A stretch of DNA of 64,000 nucleotides from DASYKS01 sp031404815 (GCA_031404815.1 JANNIH010000016.1:45897-109896); one strand, 5' to 3'. Positions 29,355-38,086 are shown, counted from the stretch's first letter. A program made the numbers and translations. The notes: generated by a model from the sequence alone, not told the origin.

Positions 29355-30385
29355 TTCGATCTCCTCTTCGATCCCCAGTTCGATCCCCGCAGGCGGCGCG
29401 CTACGCCCGGATCGTTTCGACCGGCCTCTACCTGCCGGAGCGCGAGGTGAGTAACGACGAGCTGCGCGCGCGGCTCGCGGCGACCGCGCCCGAGTACGTG
29501 GACAAGATGGAGGCTTCGACCGGCATCGTCCGCAGGTTTTGGGCGCGCGGGACCCAAGCCACCTCGGACCTCGCGCTCGAAGCGGCGCGCATGGCGCTCG
29601 ACCGAGCGGGCAAGACCCCGGAACAGATCGATCTGATCGTGCTCGGCACCGACTCGCCCGATTACATCACCCCGGCGACCTCGGTCGTCCTCCAGCACAA
29701 GCTGGGTGCTGCGAACGCCGGCACGTTCGATGTCGGCTGCGCCTGCGCCTCGTTTCCGACCGGGATGGCCGCTGCTTCGGGCATGATCGCGTCGAATGGA
29801 GGCCTGCGGACCGTGCTGGTGGTCGGCGCCTATCTCATGCAGCGGCTCGCCGCGCCGGATGAGCCGACCCGGTTCTTCTATGGCGACGGCGCGGGCGCCG
29901 CGGTGCTGGTGGCGGGCAACGAGCCGGGGTTCGTGACCGCGGCGTTTCAGGCCGACGGCGCGTATGCGCGCAACTGGGCGATTCTGGCCGGCGGCACGGT
30001 CGAGCCGGCATCGGCGGAGGCGGTCGCGGCGGGGAGGACGGGCGTCAAGTCGTACGAGCGCTATCCGCCGGAAGTGAACCACGAGGGCTGGCCGCGTCTC
30101 GCCCGAAAGCTGGCCGCACAGGGCGGTTTCGCGCTCGACGAGGTGAAACTCTGGGTCTTCACCCAGGTGCGGAAAGCCTCGATCGAGATCGTCATGGCCG
30201 ACCTCGGGTTATCCGTAGAGCGCGCGCACACCGTGATGGAAAAGTGGGGTTATACGGGTTCGGCCTGCATTCCGATGGCGCTCCACGACGCGCTCGTAGC
30301 GGGCAAGGCCGGAGCCGGCGACCTGGTGGTCCTGCTCGGTTCGGGCGTCGGCTACAACCAGGCCGGCGTGGCGTTTGTGCTGTGA
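29351..30385 (+). CDS. KAS III (FabH)-like thiolase-fold enzyme with altered active site
   Basis: 344 residues; TTG start overlapping the hydrolase stop. FabH-type layout: STGLYLPEREVSND, ASTGIVRRFW, the nucleophile Cys in DVGCACASFP and a C-terminal GSGVGYNQAGVAFVL. Alignment with FabH shows the catalytic His motif PHQAN replaced by TQVRK and the GNTSAAS Asn replaced by GYTGSAC, giving Cys-Gln-Tyr instead of Cys-His-Asn. Such a site should still form an acyl-enzyme but not the usual decarboxylative condensation; acyl transfer, HMG-type or Claisen-like chemistry without decarboxylation are possible. Its operon partners point to CoA-ester catabolism rather than fatty-acid synthesis. Confidence 0.87.
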   Translation: MIRSPLRSPVRSPQAARYARIVSTGLYLPEREVSNDELRARLAATAPEYVDKMEASTGIVRRFWARGTQATSDLALEAARMALDRAGKTPEQIDLIVLGTDSPDYITPATSVVLQHKLGAANAGTFDVGCACASFPTGMAAASGMIASNGGLRTVLVVGAYLMQRLAAPDEPTRFFYGDGAGAAVLVAGNEPGFVTAAFQADGAYARNWAILAGGTVEPASAEAVAAGRTGVKSYERYPPEVNHEGWPRLARKLAAQGGFALDEVKLWVFTQVRKASIEIVMADLGLSVERAHTVMEKWGYTGSACIPMALHDALVAGKAGAGDLVVLLGSGVGYNQAGVAFVL

Positions 30386-30408
30386 CCGCTTAGCGGGAGG
30401 AGATGTAG

Positions 30409-31968
30409 ATGGCGGACGACAAGAGAGACGAGATCGGCGGCCCGTATGCGCGCTATGTGCTCGCGGTGCTGGTGCTGGTCTACGTCTTCAATTTCCTCGA
30501 TCGCCAGATCCTGTCGATCCTGGCCGAGCGGATCAAAGCCGATCTGGGTGCCACTGATGCGCAGCTCGGCTACCTTTACGGCACCGCGTTCGCGGTGTTC
30601 TATGCCCTGTTCGGTCTGCCGCTCGGACGCCTGGCGGACGTTTGGGATCGGCGCAAACTGATCTCGATCGGCCTCGGCTTCTGGAGCCTGATGACCGCGG
30701 TTTCGGGGCTCGCCCGCTCGTTCGGTCAGCTCGCGCTCGCCCGGGTCGGTGTTGGAGTTGGCGAAGCGAGCGCTTCGCCCGCCGCCTACTCGCTCCTTTC
30801 GGACTATTTCCCCCGCGCCCGGCGGGCGACCGTGCTTGCGATCTATTCGAGCGGCATCTACATCGGCTCGGGGCTGGGCCTCTTCGTCGGTGGCCTGATC
30901 GTCGATCGTTGGGATCTGGCGTTTGCCGGAGGGGGTGCGCCGTTCGGCCTCAAAGGGTGGCAGGCGGCGTTCTTCATCGTCGGCCTTCCCGGCATTCCGC
31001 TCGCGTTCTGGGCGGCTTCGCTGCGCGAGCCGAAGCGGGGGATGAGCGACGGGATCGTCACCCGTGTTGAGCCGAAGCCGCTCCCCGCGTTCCTGGCCGA
31101 GCTGTCGTCGGTGATCCCGCCGTTCACGGTCTGGAACCTCTCGCGCCTGGGCGCCTCGGGCGGCGTGATCGCTGCGAACCTCGCGTCGGCCGGGGGGCTG
31201 ATCGGCGCGGCGTTTCTGCTCACCCGCGCCCTCGGCAACCCGGCGCAATGGGCCTCGCTCGCCCTCGGTCTCTACGCCGCGGTCTCCTGGGGGCAGTCGC
31301 TCGCGCTGCGCGATCGGCCGGCGGCGACGCTGATCTTTCGCACCCCCTCGATGATCTATTCGATCCTCGGTTTTGCGTTCCTCTCCTTCAACGGCTATGG
31401 ACTGGGCTTCTGGATCGCGCCGTTTTTTGCCCGCGTCCACGGCATGCCGCTCGACCGGTTGGGGTTGATCGTCGGCGGCGCCGCGGCGGTGGGTGGTTGG
31501 ATCGGGGTCACGTGCGGTGGAGTGCTCGCCGACCGCTTGCGGCGGACTTCCGCCCGCGGACGGCTCTACGTCGGCATGCTAAACGCGGCGCTGACCATCC
31601 CCCTGGCGCTCGCCGTGGTCTGGATTCCGAACAAGACGGTCGCGCTCTGCCTCGCCTTGCCGCTCTACGCCGCCTCAGCCCTCTGGCTCGGCCCCGGCAC
31701 TTCGACGATCCAAGACCTGGTCCTCCCCCGCATGCGCGCTTTGGCCTCGGCCGCGTTCCTCCTCGTCAACACCCTGATCGGCCTCGCCATGGGTCCCTAC
31801 ACCATCGGCCGCCTGAGCATGGCGACCGGGGATCTCCGGCTCGCGCTCTCGCTCGCCCTGCTCGCCTACCTCGTCGCCCTCGGCTTCTTCCACCTCGCCG
31901 GCCGCACTCTCGGCCACGACGAAGCGACCCAGCTCGAGCGGGCGCGGGCGGTGGGGGAGGAAGGATGA
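30409..31968 (+). CDS. MFS transporter, spinster-like
   Basis: 519 residues with about 12 membrane segments. First helix and loop read YVFNFLDRQILSILAERIKADLG and GRLADVWDRRK, the MFS loop-2/3 motif, as in spinster-homologue carriers often found with sphingomonad catabolic genes. GGAGGAG precedes the ATG. It probably carries the imported acid or a product across the inner membrane and is the last gene of the TetR operon; a strong hairpin follows at 31983-32013. Confidence 0.92.
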   Translation: MADDKRDEIGGPYARYVLAVLVLVYVFNFLDRQILSILAERIKADLGATDAQLGYLYGTAFAVFYALFGLPLGRLADVWDRRKLISIGLGFWSLMTAVSGLARSFGQLALARVGVGVGEASASPAAYSLLSDYFPRARRATVLAIYSSGIYIGSGLGLFVGGLIVDRWDLAFAGGGAPFGLKGWQAAFFIVGLPGIPLAFWAASLREPKRGMSDGIVTRVEPKPLPAFLAELSSVIPPFTVWNLSRLGASGGVIAANLASAGGLIGAAFLLTRALGNPAQWASLALGLYAAVSWGQSLALRDRPAATLIFRTPSMIYSILGFAFLSFNGYGLGFWIAPFFARVHGMPLDRLGLIVGGAAAVGGWIGVTCGGVLADRLRRTSARGRLYVGMLNAALTIPLALAVVWIPNKTVALCLALPLYAASALWLGPGTSTIQDLVLPRMRALASAAFLLVNTLIGLAMGPYTIGRLSMATGDLRLALSLALLAYLVALGFFHLAGRTLGHDEATQLERARAVGEEG

Positions 31969-31982
31969 TCGGCGGCGGGTTC

Positions 31983-32013
31983 CTCCTAACCGCCCGGAGA
32001 GGGCGGCTAGGAG
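31983..32013 (+). terminator. Hairpin ending the TetR-MFS operon
   Basis: CTCCTAACCGCCC, 5-base loop GGAGA, GGGCGGCTAGGAG (12 of 13 pairs). No T-run, but it starts 15 bp after the MFS stop and the next gene is convergent. Confidence 0.6.
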
Positions 32014-32045
32014 CGGGCAAGAGTCAACCCAGGCGGGAGTCTGGC

Positions 32046-32780
32046 TCAGTTCTGTACCGGATGATGACCATGTCCCCGATCTTCCGGATAGACGACGACC
32101 AAGTCGGTCGCGGCGAGTCGCCGGAAGTACTGATGGCCGACGTCGGGGAAACCATCCCGAGTGGATGAGCTGGTTACGAACACACCCTGGGCTCGCAGAT
32201 TCGCCAGGAATTGCTCTTGAGAGGTCCCCGGCTTCAGAGTGAGGTCGATCACGAAATGGATCGGAGTATTGTCGGCTACGGTACCGGTAATGTTGGAGAT
32301 GAAGCCATTCCAGGCCTTGTCGTTGTCCGCCAGGCCCTTTTCGAGAGCGATGTCCGCAAGGCTCAAACCTGGTACCACCGACTCGCCAAAGGTGACCGGA
32401 AGTCGCTTTCCCGAGGCGCTGAAAAGATTGGTGACGGAGTTCACTTTTTGAACGCCGTCGATCGGGGAAAGAGCGACTACGCAGGAAGTGATCGATTGGA
32501 GGTTCGTGCTCTTATAGCCCTGCACTGTGATCAAGACACGCCTTGGTCCCACGAAGTTGACGAGCGTGGGAGGGGTGACGACTTGGGTAAGCTGTTCTGC
32601 GTGTCCGCAGTCGGTGCAGGAAGTGTTTCCACCGCTGACAGTGCAGACGTTGCACCCGAAATACCAACAGATGTTGCAATCTCCCATGCACGCCACGGCG
32701 GCCGGAGTCGACACAAGGATTGCAGCGATGAAGACCAGGGGGACGAGGATTTGGCCGAAGGCCCAACTCTTCGAGTGCAT
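32046..32780 (-). CDS. Secreted Cys-rich protein of unknown function
   Basis: 244 residues from ATG 32780, which has AGGAGG five bases upstream. Signal peptide (GQILVPLVFIAAILVSTPAAVA) followed by a short Cys-rich patch with six or more Cys in about 30 residues (CMGDCNICWYFGCNVC, CTDC) and a mixed alpha/beta domain with no recognised family. The Cys patch could bind metal or form disulfides after export. A stem-loop precedes the ribosome-binding site (32794-32814). It ends in GHGHHPVQN. Confidence 0.7.
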   Translation of the reverse strand: MHSKSWAFGQILVPLVFIAAILVSTPAAVACMGDCNICWYFGCNVCTVSGGNTSCTDCGHAEQLTQVVTPPTLVNFVGPRRVLITVQGYKSTNLQSITSCVVALSPIDGVQKVNSVTNLFSASGKRLPVTFGESVVPGLSLADIALEKGLADNDKAWNGFISNITGTVADNTPIHFVIDLTLKPGTSQEQFLANLRAQGVFVTSSSTRDGFPDVGHQYFRRLAATDLVVVYPEDRGHGHHPVQN

Positions 32781-32793
32781 AAAACCTCCTATT

Positions 32794-32814
32794 GCAGGTG
32801 CGGTAGGCACCTGC
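32794..32814 (-). promoter_or_regulatory. 5'-UTR stem-loop before the Cys-rich secreted gene
   Basis: GCAGGTGC-GGTAG-GCACCTGC: perfect 8-bp stem with a 5-base loop, located 7 bases before AGGAGG in the minus-strand leader. It could stabilise the mRNA or tune access to the ribosome-binding site. A TATAGA-like -10 box lies just upstream (32829-32834). Confidence 0.5.
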
Positions 32815-32954
32815 GTAGATCATTGTCTATATAAGGTGGTGCGTTCAGTGGGAATTAGCGAGCCGCAGGAGGGTAGCGAAGCGGTTCTGGCGCTTCAAAC
32901 CGATCTATCATGCTGGCAGGAGCTTCGCAGCTCTCGCCTTCTAGGCCTCCTGCC

Positions 32955-33120
32955 TTGAAGCTCTGGATCGATGCGGACGCCGCGCCGAGCACGAAGACCC
33001 CCTTGTCGACCAACCGCGCGGCGAGCGGGATATCCGCGGTCACCGCGACGTCCCCCGGGTCGGCATGGTCCGCGATGTACTGATCGGCCACGTCGAGGCC
33101 GCCCGCCACCCGGCGGTCTC
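32955..33120 (+). pseudogene. Scrambled copy of the YaiI/DUF188 gene
   Basis: Bases 32947-32988 match the start region of the intact gene at 33551-33592 with few changes (LKLWIDADAAP). Directly after this, on the opposite strand, bases ~33109 down to ~32989 encode the middle of the same protein (GGLDVADQYIADHA...DIPLAARLVDKGVFVL), highly similar to 33712-33831. The middle segment is therefore inverted and joined to the 5' end; the rest is missing. The upstream TATCATG region is also shared. A remnant of duplication plus inversion, not a working gene. Confidence 0.85.
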
Positions 33121-33430
33121 GTCGCGGGCGACGTTTTCGGCAAGGCGAGTATTGGGCTCGGCATCGATTTTGGCCCCTTTCCGCCTTCTTATCCCGACCG
33201 TTCCACGAACAACTTGGTGATGGCCAATATCTCGGGCTTGTGTAGCGATGAATCGGCGAGCGACACGTTTACCGGAGGCCTGGGTTTCGCGACCTCGGAA
33301 GCGCACGTAGCGTGTGTGGGGAGCCGCTGTCAGAGCTGGCGCTCGTTCAATTCCGTGACCGAGAGTGGTTGCAGCACGGGCTATCGATCCCTAAGGCGTT
33401 CCGCCGGCAGCCTCGTCTGCAAGTGGTAGT
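33121..33430. other. Region between the YaiI remnant and the intact gene
   Basis: A plus-strand frame ends at 33429 with a fairly protein-like tail (NISGLCSDESASDTF, GCSTGYRSLRRS, stop) containing several Cys. It has no start of its own and no recognised family. It may be the 3' remnant of a secreted-protein gene, or chance. Confidence 0.3.
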
Positions 33431-33558
33431 AGACGCCTAAAGCTCAGATGCCCGGCGGGGGGGCTCGAGGGTGGGATCTCGGGGGAAAGATCGGAAACCG
33501 CCTATCATGGCCCCGTCGGCCCGGCCTTTCCGTGCCGCCCCGTCGGAGGCCTCCCGCC

Positions 33559-34017
33559 TTGAAACTCTGGATCGACGCCGACGCCGCGCCGCGCGACGCG
33601 AAAGACGTGGTGTTCCGGGTCGCCCGGCGCCTGAAGGTTCCGACGCTCTTGGTCGCCAACCAGCCGCTCTCCGCCCCTTGGGATCATCCGTTCGTGTCGG
33701 TGGTCCGGGTGGCGGGCGGCCTTGATGTGGCCGATCAATACATCGCGGATCATGCCGGATCGGGCGATGTCGCGGTGACGGCGGACATTCCGCTCGCGGC
33801 GCGGCTGGTGGACAAGGGGGTTTTCGTCCTCGATCCGCGCGGCCACGAGTACACCGAAAACAACGTCGGCGAAAAGCTTGCCGGGCGCGACCTGATGAGC
33901 GATCTGCGCAGCGCCGGGATGGTGGGCGGCGGGCCGCGCCCATATGGCCCCAAGGATCGGCAGTCGTTCGCCGTCGCGCTCGACCGGGTGGTGGGTCGCG
34001 CGCTGCGCGGACGGTAG
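33559..34017 (+). CDS. YaiI/YqxD family protein (UPF0178, DUF188)
   Basis: 152 residues from TTG 33559, with GGAGG nine bases upstream. KLWIDADAAPR at the start, VVRVAGGLDVADQYI, VTADIPLAARLVDKG and the C-terminal PRPYGPKDRQSFAVALDRVV are all UPF0178 blocks; the acidic residues DAD and TAD are arranged like a PIN-type nuclease centre. The role of the family is unknown. A scrambled second copy lies about 450 bp upstream. Confidence 0.9.
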   Translation: MKLWIDADAAPRDAKDVVFRVARRLKVPTLLVANQPLSAPWDHPFVSVVRVAGGLDVADQYIADHAGSGDVAVTADIPLAARLVDKGVFVLDPRGHEYTENNVGEKLAGRDLMSDLRSAGMVGGGPRPYGPKDRQSFAVALDRVVGRALRGR

Positions 34018-34240
34018 GGCGACCCGCTCCAGCAGGGACTACGGCCAATCGCAAGAGCCGAAACCGAATTCTCAACGCGCCCGAGCTTTTCGGTGTCCTG
34101 TTGGATGACCGGCCCACGGCATTCCGCCGCTCTGTAACGGGTCCCGGGCGTTTGGAGCCTCAGAAGGTGGTGCCGACCTTTCATCGCGGGCGGCCGAAGT
34201 TCTTGGACCCTTCCGGCACAACTTTTGCGCGTAGCTATTT

Positions 34241-35881
34241 ATGATGCGTTACTACCTCTGCCTCCTGATCTTCCTTTCGAGCGCCCTCCCGAGCCCGCCT
34301 CCTCCTCTTGCGCCTGCAACTCGAGAGGCCGAAGCGGTGGATCGGGTGGCGAACCTCTTACGCGACCGATTTTCCGCTCCCGAGCCGCTCCGTCTGGCGC
34401 TCGGCGACCAGACGTTTCCAGCCGCGCCCGAGCTCGCCTGCTTCTACCAACGCCGGAGTTTCTTGCCGGCTTGGAGCTCAGAGAACCATCTCCTTCCGGT
34501 CGCCGACCAGTTGCTTAGGTCGCTCGAAGGTGCGGCGAACGAAGGGCTCCGCCCGGGGGACTACCGGTTCGCGGCCCTGCGGGGTTTTGCCGATGCGGTT
34601 CGCCGCGGGCCGGATGCGGCCGGACGGGCCGAGTTGGATCTGCTGTTGAGCGATGCGTTCTTTTCCTTCGCGTCGGACTTGGCCAACGGCAGAGTCAATC
34701 CGGAAGCGCCGAAAGCGAGCCAAGCGAAGGAATCCGAATGCCTAGGGAGCGCAGACGGAACCGCCGCCGCCGCGATTCTTCAGTCGGCGCTCGGAGCGAA
34801 TCGGGTTCGCACAGCGCTCACCCGCTTCGTGCCGTCGGAGCGCTCCTACCGGCTGCTGCGGGAGGCCCTGTCGCGCTATCGCGACCCGACCCGGCGGGGC
34901 GAACCCGAGCCGATCGCGCCGGGTCCGAAGCTACGCCTGAGCGACCGGGGCGAGCGGGTGATCCAGTTGCGTCGGCGGCTCTACTCGGCCGCCCAAGCCG
35001 CGGGTGCCGAGCTGCCCTTGGCCTCACCGACCCCGGAGCTGTTCGATGAGCCGTTGGCCCAGGCGGTACGCCAATTCCAAGCCCGCAACGGGTTTGCGCA
35101 AGACGGGGTCGTCGGTGCGGCAACTCTTGCCGAGCTGAATCGGTCGGCGGATGATTACGTCCGGCAGATCGAGGCGAACTTGGAGCGCTGGCGCTGGTTG
35201 CCGTCCGATCTCGGGGCGCGCCATGTGCGGGTCAACATCCCGGCGTTCCGGCTGGATGCGGTCGAAGACGACCGGTCCGGCCTCACTCTCCGGGTGATCG
35301 TCGGAAAGCCGGACACCGGCACGCCGACTCTCAGCAGCTCGATGAACGCCATCCAGCTCAACCCGTCCTGGTACGTTCCGAAGAAAATCCTCGACGGCGA
35401 GATCCTGCCCAAAGCCGAGAAGGATCCGACCTTCCTCGACCGCCTGGGGTACGTGGCGTTTTCGGAGGATCGGCTGCGCCAAAAGCCGGGGCCGAGCAAC
35501 GCCTTGGGTCGGTTCAAGTTCGTTTTTCCGAGCCGGTTCGGCGTCTACCTGCACGACACGCCGTCGCGGACGCTGTTCAGCCGCGAGTTTCGCGCTTTGA
35601 GCCACGGCTGCGTGCGGGTAGAAAACCCCTTCGACCTGGCGGTCTGGGCGCTGCGGAACGATCCGCAGTGGACCCCCGAGGCGATCCGTGCACGCCTCGA
35701 CTCTGGAAAGGAGCGGCAGGTGAAGCTCCCGGAAGCCCTGCCCGTCCACATCGGCTACTGGACCGCCTGGGTCGGAGACGATGGTGTCCTCCGCTTCGGG
35801 CGCGATGTCTACAAGCAGGACGCCGGATTGATCCGCCGGTTAGAGGGCGGGCGGCGGGCCGTCCCACCCGGCCGGGTGTAG
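34241..35881 (+). CDS. L,D-transpeptidase, YcbB/LdtD type (first of tandem pair)
   Basis: 546 residues. N-terminal signal peptide (YYLCLLIFLSSALPS), an N-terminal scaffold domain, a peptidoglycan-binding helical motif (DEPLAQAVRQFQARNGFAQDGVVGAATLAELN) and a C-terminal YkuD-type catalytic domain with the signature SHGCVRVENP; catalytic Cys is about residue 457. Such periplasmic enzymes form meso-DAP to meso-DAP cross-links or attach proteins to peptidoglycan. 32 bp upstream of a paralogue at 35914-37569. Confidence 0.92.
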   Translation: MMRYYLCLLIFLSSALPSPPPPLAPATREAEAVDRVANLLRDRFSAPEPLRLALGDQTFPAAPELACFYQRRSFLPAWSSENHLLPVADQLLRSLEGAANEGLRPGDYRFAALRGFADAVRRGPDAAGRAELDLLLSDAFFSFASDLANGRVNPEAPKASQAKESECLGSADGTAAAAILQSALGANRVRTALTRFVPSERSYRLLREALSRYRDPTRRGEPEPIAPGPKLRLSDRGERVIQLRRRLYSAAQAAGAELPLASPTPELFDEPLAQAVRQFQARNGFAQDGVVGAATLAELNRSADDYVRQIEANLERWRWLPSDLGARHVRVNIPAFRLDAVEDDRSGLTLRVIVGKPDTGTPTLSSSMNAIQLNPSWYVPKKILDGEILPKAEKDPTFLDRLGYVAFSEDRLRQKPGPSNALGRFKFVFPSRFGVYLHDTPSRTLFSREFRALSHGCVRVENPFDLAVWALRNDPQWTPEAIRARLDSGKERQVKLPEALPVHIGYWTAWVGDDGVLRFGRDVYKQDAGLIRRLEGGRRAVPPGRV

Positions 35882-35913
35882 CGGGCAGGAGGAGAACGTG
35901 CCACATTCTTGGC

Positions 35914-37569
35914 ATGGTCGGTAGAAGGCATCGCGCGCGGTTTATGGGTTCTTGGGCGAAACGAGTTCTCCTCGCGGGTTGCGCGCTCGCTCTCGGCGCC
36001 CTCTCGATGGTGCAATCTTCCGAGGCCCAGGGCGCCTCTGCGGATTCCGATCGGGTGCCGATCATCCTGCGCGCCCGGTTCCCCGCTTCCGGCGTGCGCC
36101 CTCGGCTGACGTTGGCCGGCCAGACCTTCCGCGGCTCTCCGGACCTCGCCTGTTTTTACGAACGCCGCGGTTTCGCCCCGGCCTGGAGCACCGACAGCGG
36201 ACTTCGACCGGCCGTCGAGGAGCTGCTGGCGGCGCTTGCCGCGTCGGGGGCCGACGGGCTCTTCCCCGAGGACTATCGGCTCGCGGCGCTTCAGGGCGTC
36301 GTCGACGCGGGCTGGAGCCAGCCGGTAGCCGGCGCTCGGGCCGAGCTAGACCTGGTCCTCTCCGACGCGTTTCTCTCGTTCGCGGCGGATTTGCGGCACG
36401 GCAAGGTGAACCCGCAGGCGATCTACTCGGACTGCGCATTGGCGCCTGATGTCGCCGATCTCGCCGCGGAGTTCGAAGCGGCGGTCGGGGCCAACCGCAT
36501 CCGCGAAGCGCTCGCCGAGCAGGCCCCGCCGCAGCTGGGCTACCGACGGCTGCGCGAGGCGCTCCGCCGCTATCGCGAGCTGGCCCTTCGAGCGGCCCCG
36601 GAACCGGTGCCGCCGGGGCCGACTCTGCGTCTCGGCGATCAGGACGAGCGGGTCGGGGTACTCCGCGAGCGGCTGGCCGAGGCGGCGCGGGCGGATGCCG
36701 CAGCACCGCTGCCGATCTCAACCAGCACCACCGTCCCGGACTCCTTTGACGAGCCGTTGACAGAGGCCGTTCGCCGTTTCCAGGAGCGCCACGGACTGGA
36801 AGACGATGGAGTGGTGGGCAAGGCGACACTCGCCGAGCTGAACCAGCGGGCGGAGGAGCACGTCCGGCAGATCGAGGCGAGTCTGGAGCGTTGGCGTTGG
36901 CTGCCCCACGACTTAGGGGCGCGCTATGTGCTGGTCAACATCGCGGCGTTTCGATTGGAGGCGGTCGAGGAGGGGCGGACCGCGCTCGAAATGCGGGTGA
37001 TCGTCGGCAAGCCGTTCACCAAGACGCCGATGTTCAGCAGCGCCATGAACGCCGTGCTTTTGAACCCGTCGTGGTACCCGCCGAAGAAGATCGTGGTGGA
37101 AGAGATCCTGCCCAAGGCGGCGAAGGACCCCGAGTACCTGCGGCGCGAAGGGTTCGAGGTCCTCTCCGCCACCCGTCTGCGGCAAAAGCCCGGGCCGAAG
37201 AACGCTTTGGGCCGGATCAAGTTCGTCTTCCCCAATCCGTTCGATGTCTACCTGCACGACACGTCGGCCCCGGCGCTGTTCGGTCGCACCGGTCGCGCTT
37301 TCAGTCACGGCTGCATCCGGATCGAAAAGCCGTTCGATCTGGCGGTTTGGCTGTTCGGAGGCGACTCGGTCTGGACCCCGGAAGCGATCCGCGCGGCGCT
37401 CGATACCGGGAGGGAGCGCCTGGTGCCCCTCCCCCTGGCCGTGCCCGTCCACGTCGCCTACTGGACCGCCTGGGTCGGCGACGACGGTGCGCTCCGGCTC
37501 GGCCGAGATGTGTACCGGAGAGACGCCGAGCTGATTCGGTTGCTTCGAGGCAAAAGGTCGGGCGGCTGA
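35914..37569 (+). CDS. L,D-transpeptidase, YcbB/LdtD type (second of tandem pair)
   Basis: 551 residues if started at ATG 35914; an ATG at 35944 is possible, and neither has a good ribosome-binding site (GGAGGAG lies ~20 bases before 35914). Signal segment LLAGCALALGALSM. Domains and motifs repeat those of the preceding gene: DEPLTEAVRRFQERHGLEDDGVVGKATLAELN and the catalytic SHGCIRIEKP, Cys at about residue 467. High similarity along the full length shows tandem duplication followed by divergence. The two may differ in acceptor or growth-phase use. Confidence 0.9.
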   Translation: MVGRRHRARFMGSWAKRVLLAGCALALGALSMVQSSEAQGASADSDRVPIILRARFPASGVRPRLTLAGQTFRGSPDLACFYERRGFAPAWSTDSGLRPAVEELLAALAASGADGLFPEDYRLAALQGVVDAGWSQPVAGARAELDLVLSDAFLSFAADLRHGKVNPQAIYSDCALAPDVADLAAEFEAAVGANRIREALAEQAPPQLGYRRLREALRRYRELALRAAPEPVPPGPTLRLGDQDERVGVLRERLAEAARADAAAPLPISTSTTVPDSFDEPLTEAVRRFQERHGLEDDGVVGKATLAELNQRAEEHVRQIEASLERWRWLPHDLGARYVLVNIAAFRLEAVEEGRTALEMRVIVGKPFTKTPMFSSAMNAVLLNPSWYPPKKIVVEEILPKAAKDPEYLRREGFEVLSATRLRQKPGPKNALGRIKFVFPNPFDVYLHDTSAPALFGRTGRAFSHGCIRIEKPFDLAVWLFGGDSVWTPEAIRAALDTGRERLVPLPLAVPVHVAYWTAWVGDDGALRLGRDVYRRDAELIRLLRGKRSGG

Positions 37570-37604
37570 GCACGGCCCCGACCGTCGAGCCCTGGAATCT
37601 GGGT

Positions 37605-37898
37605 GCCGAGTTCGCTTTTCTGGTTGCGCGGATCCCTTTTCTGGCCGCCGAATTCCCTTTTCTGACTCCGGAGCCCGTTTCGCGACCGGCACAGCGAATT
37701 GCTGATCGGCGTGAGCCCTTTTCTCAGTCAGAAAACCCCTCGGCTCACCGCCGAATTCGCTGTTCTGATCGCCGAAACCCCTCGGCTGGATCAAAACGTC
37801 GGTTTCCGGCCCGCACAGCGAATTCGGCACTCAGAAAACCGCTTCGCCCGTCCAGAAAACCCTTCGCCGCACTCAGAAAACCGAACTCGGCGAACAGA
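37605..37898. repeat. Degenerate array of 14 units, 21-bp period
   Basis: Fourteen contiguous 21-base units can be laid out without a single length change from GCCGAGTTCGCTTTTCTGGT (37605) to the unit ending CGGCGAACAGA at 37898. The first units share CTTTTCTG at a fixed place; later ones share ACTCAGAAAAC. In translation it gives seven-residue repeats in all frames (for example AEFPFL/RKPFAAL), but no frame belongs to a recognisable protein. It begins 36 bp after the L,D-transpeptidase stop. Confidence 0.88.
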
Positions 37899-37975
37899 AC
37901 GCCCGCCCTGGTGGACGCCCCAGGGCTTCTTCGTGCCGCCTTTCGCATCCCGTCATCCAACAAAGGAGTCGTGCC

Positions 37976-38086
37976 ATCAAAGACACCCGTTTCGCGGACC
38001 AGATCAGCCGGTGCGGGGGCGCCCTCCAGAATCTTGAGGGAGAGCTGCCCAAGCTGCCGGGTGGCGAATCCTACCAGCGCGCCTAG
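37976..38086 (+). pseudogene. Truncated N-terminal remnant, possibly related to the 63545-63949 gene
   Basis: After AAAGGAG comes a frame that opens with ATC instead of ATG and reads about 36 residues (KDTRFADQISRCG, LQNLEGELPKLPGGES, YQRA) to a stop at 38084-38086. It is weakly similar to the start of the protein at 63545 (RRYADIANTW...LGPAAERHQVLE): shared R-[FY]-A-D, N, L, P, E, Q spacing. Both follow a 21-bp array. Likely a dead 5' fragment; the relationship needs a proper alignment. Confidence 0.4.
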
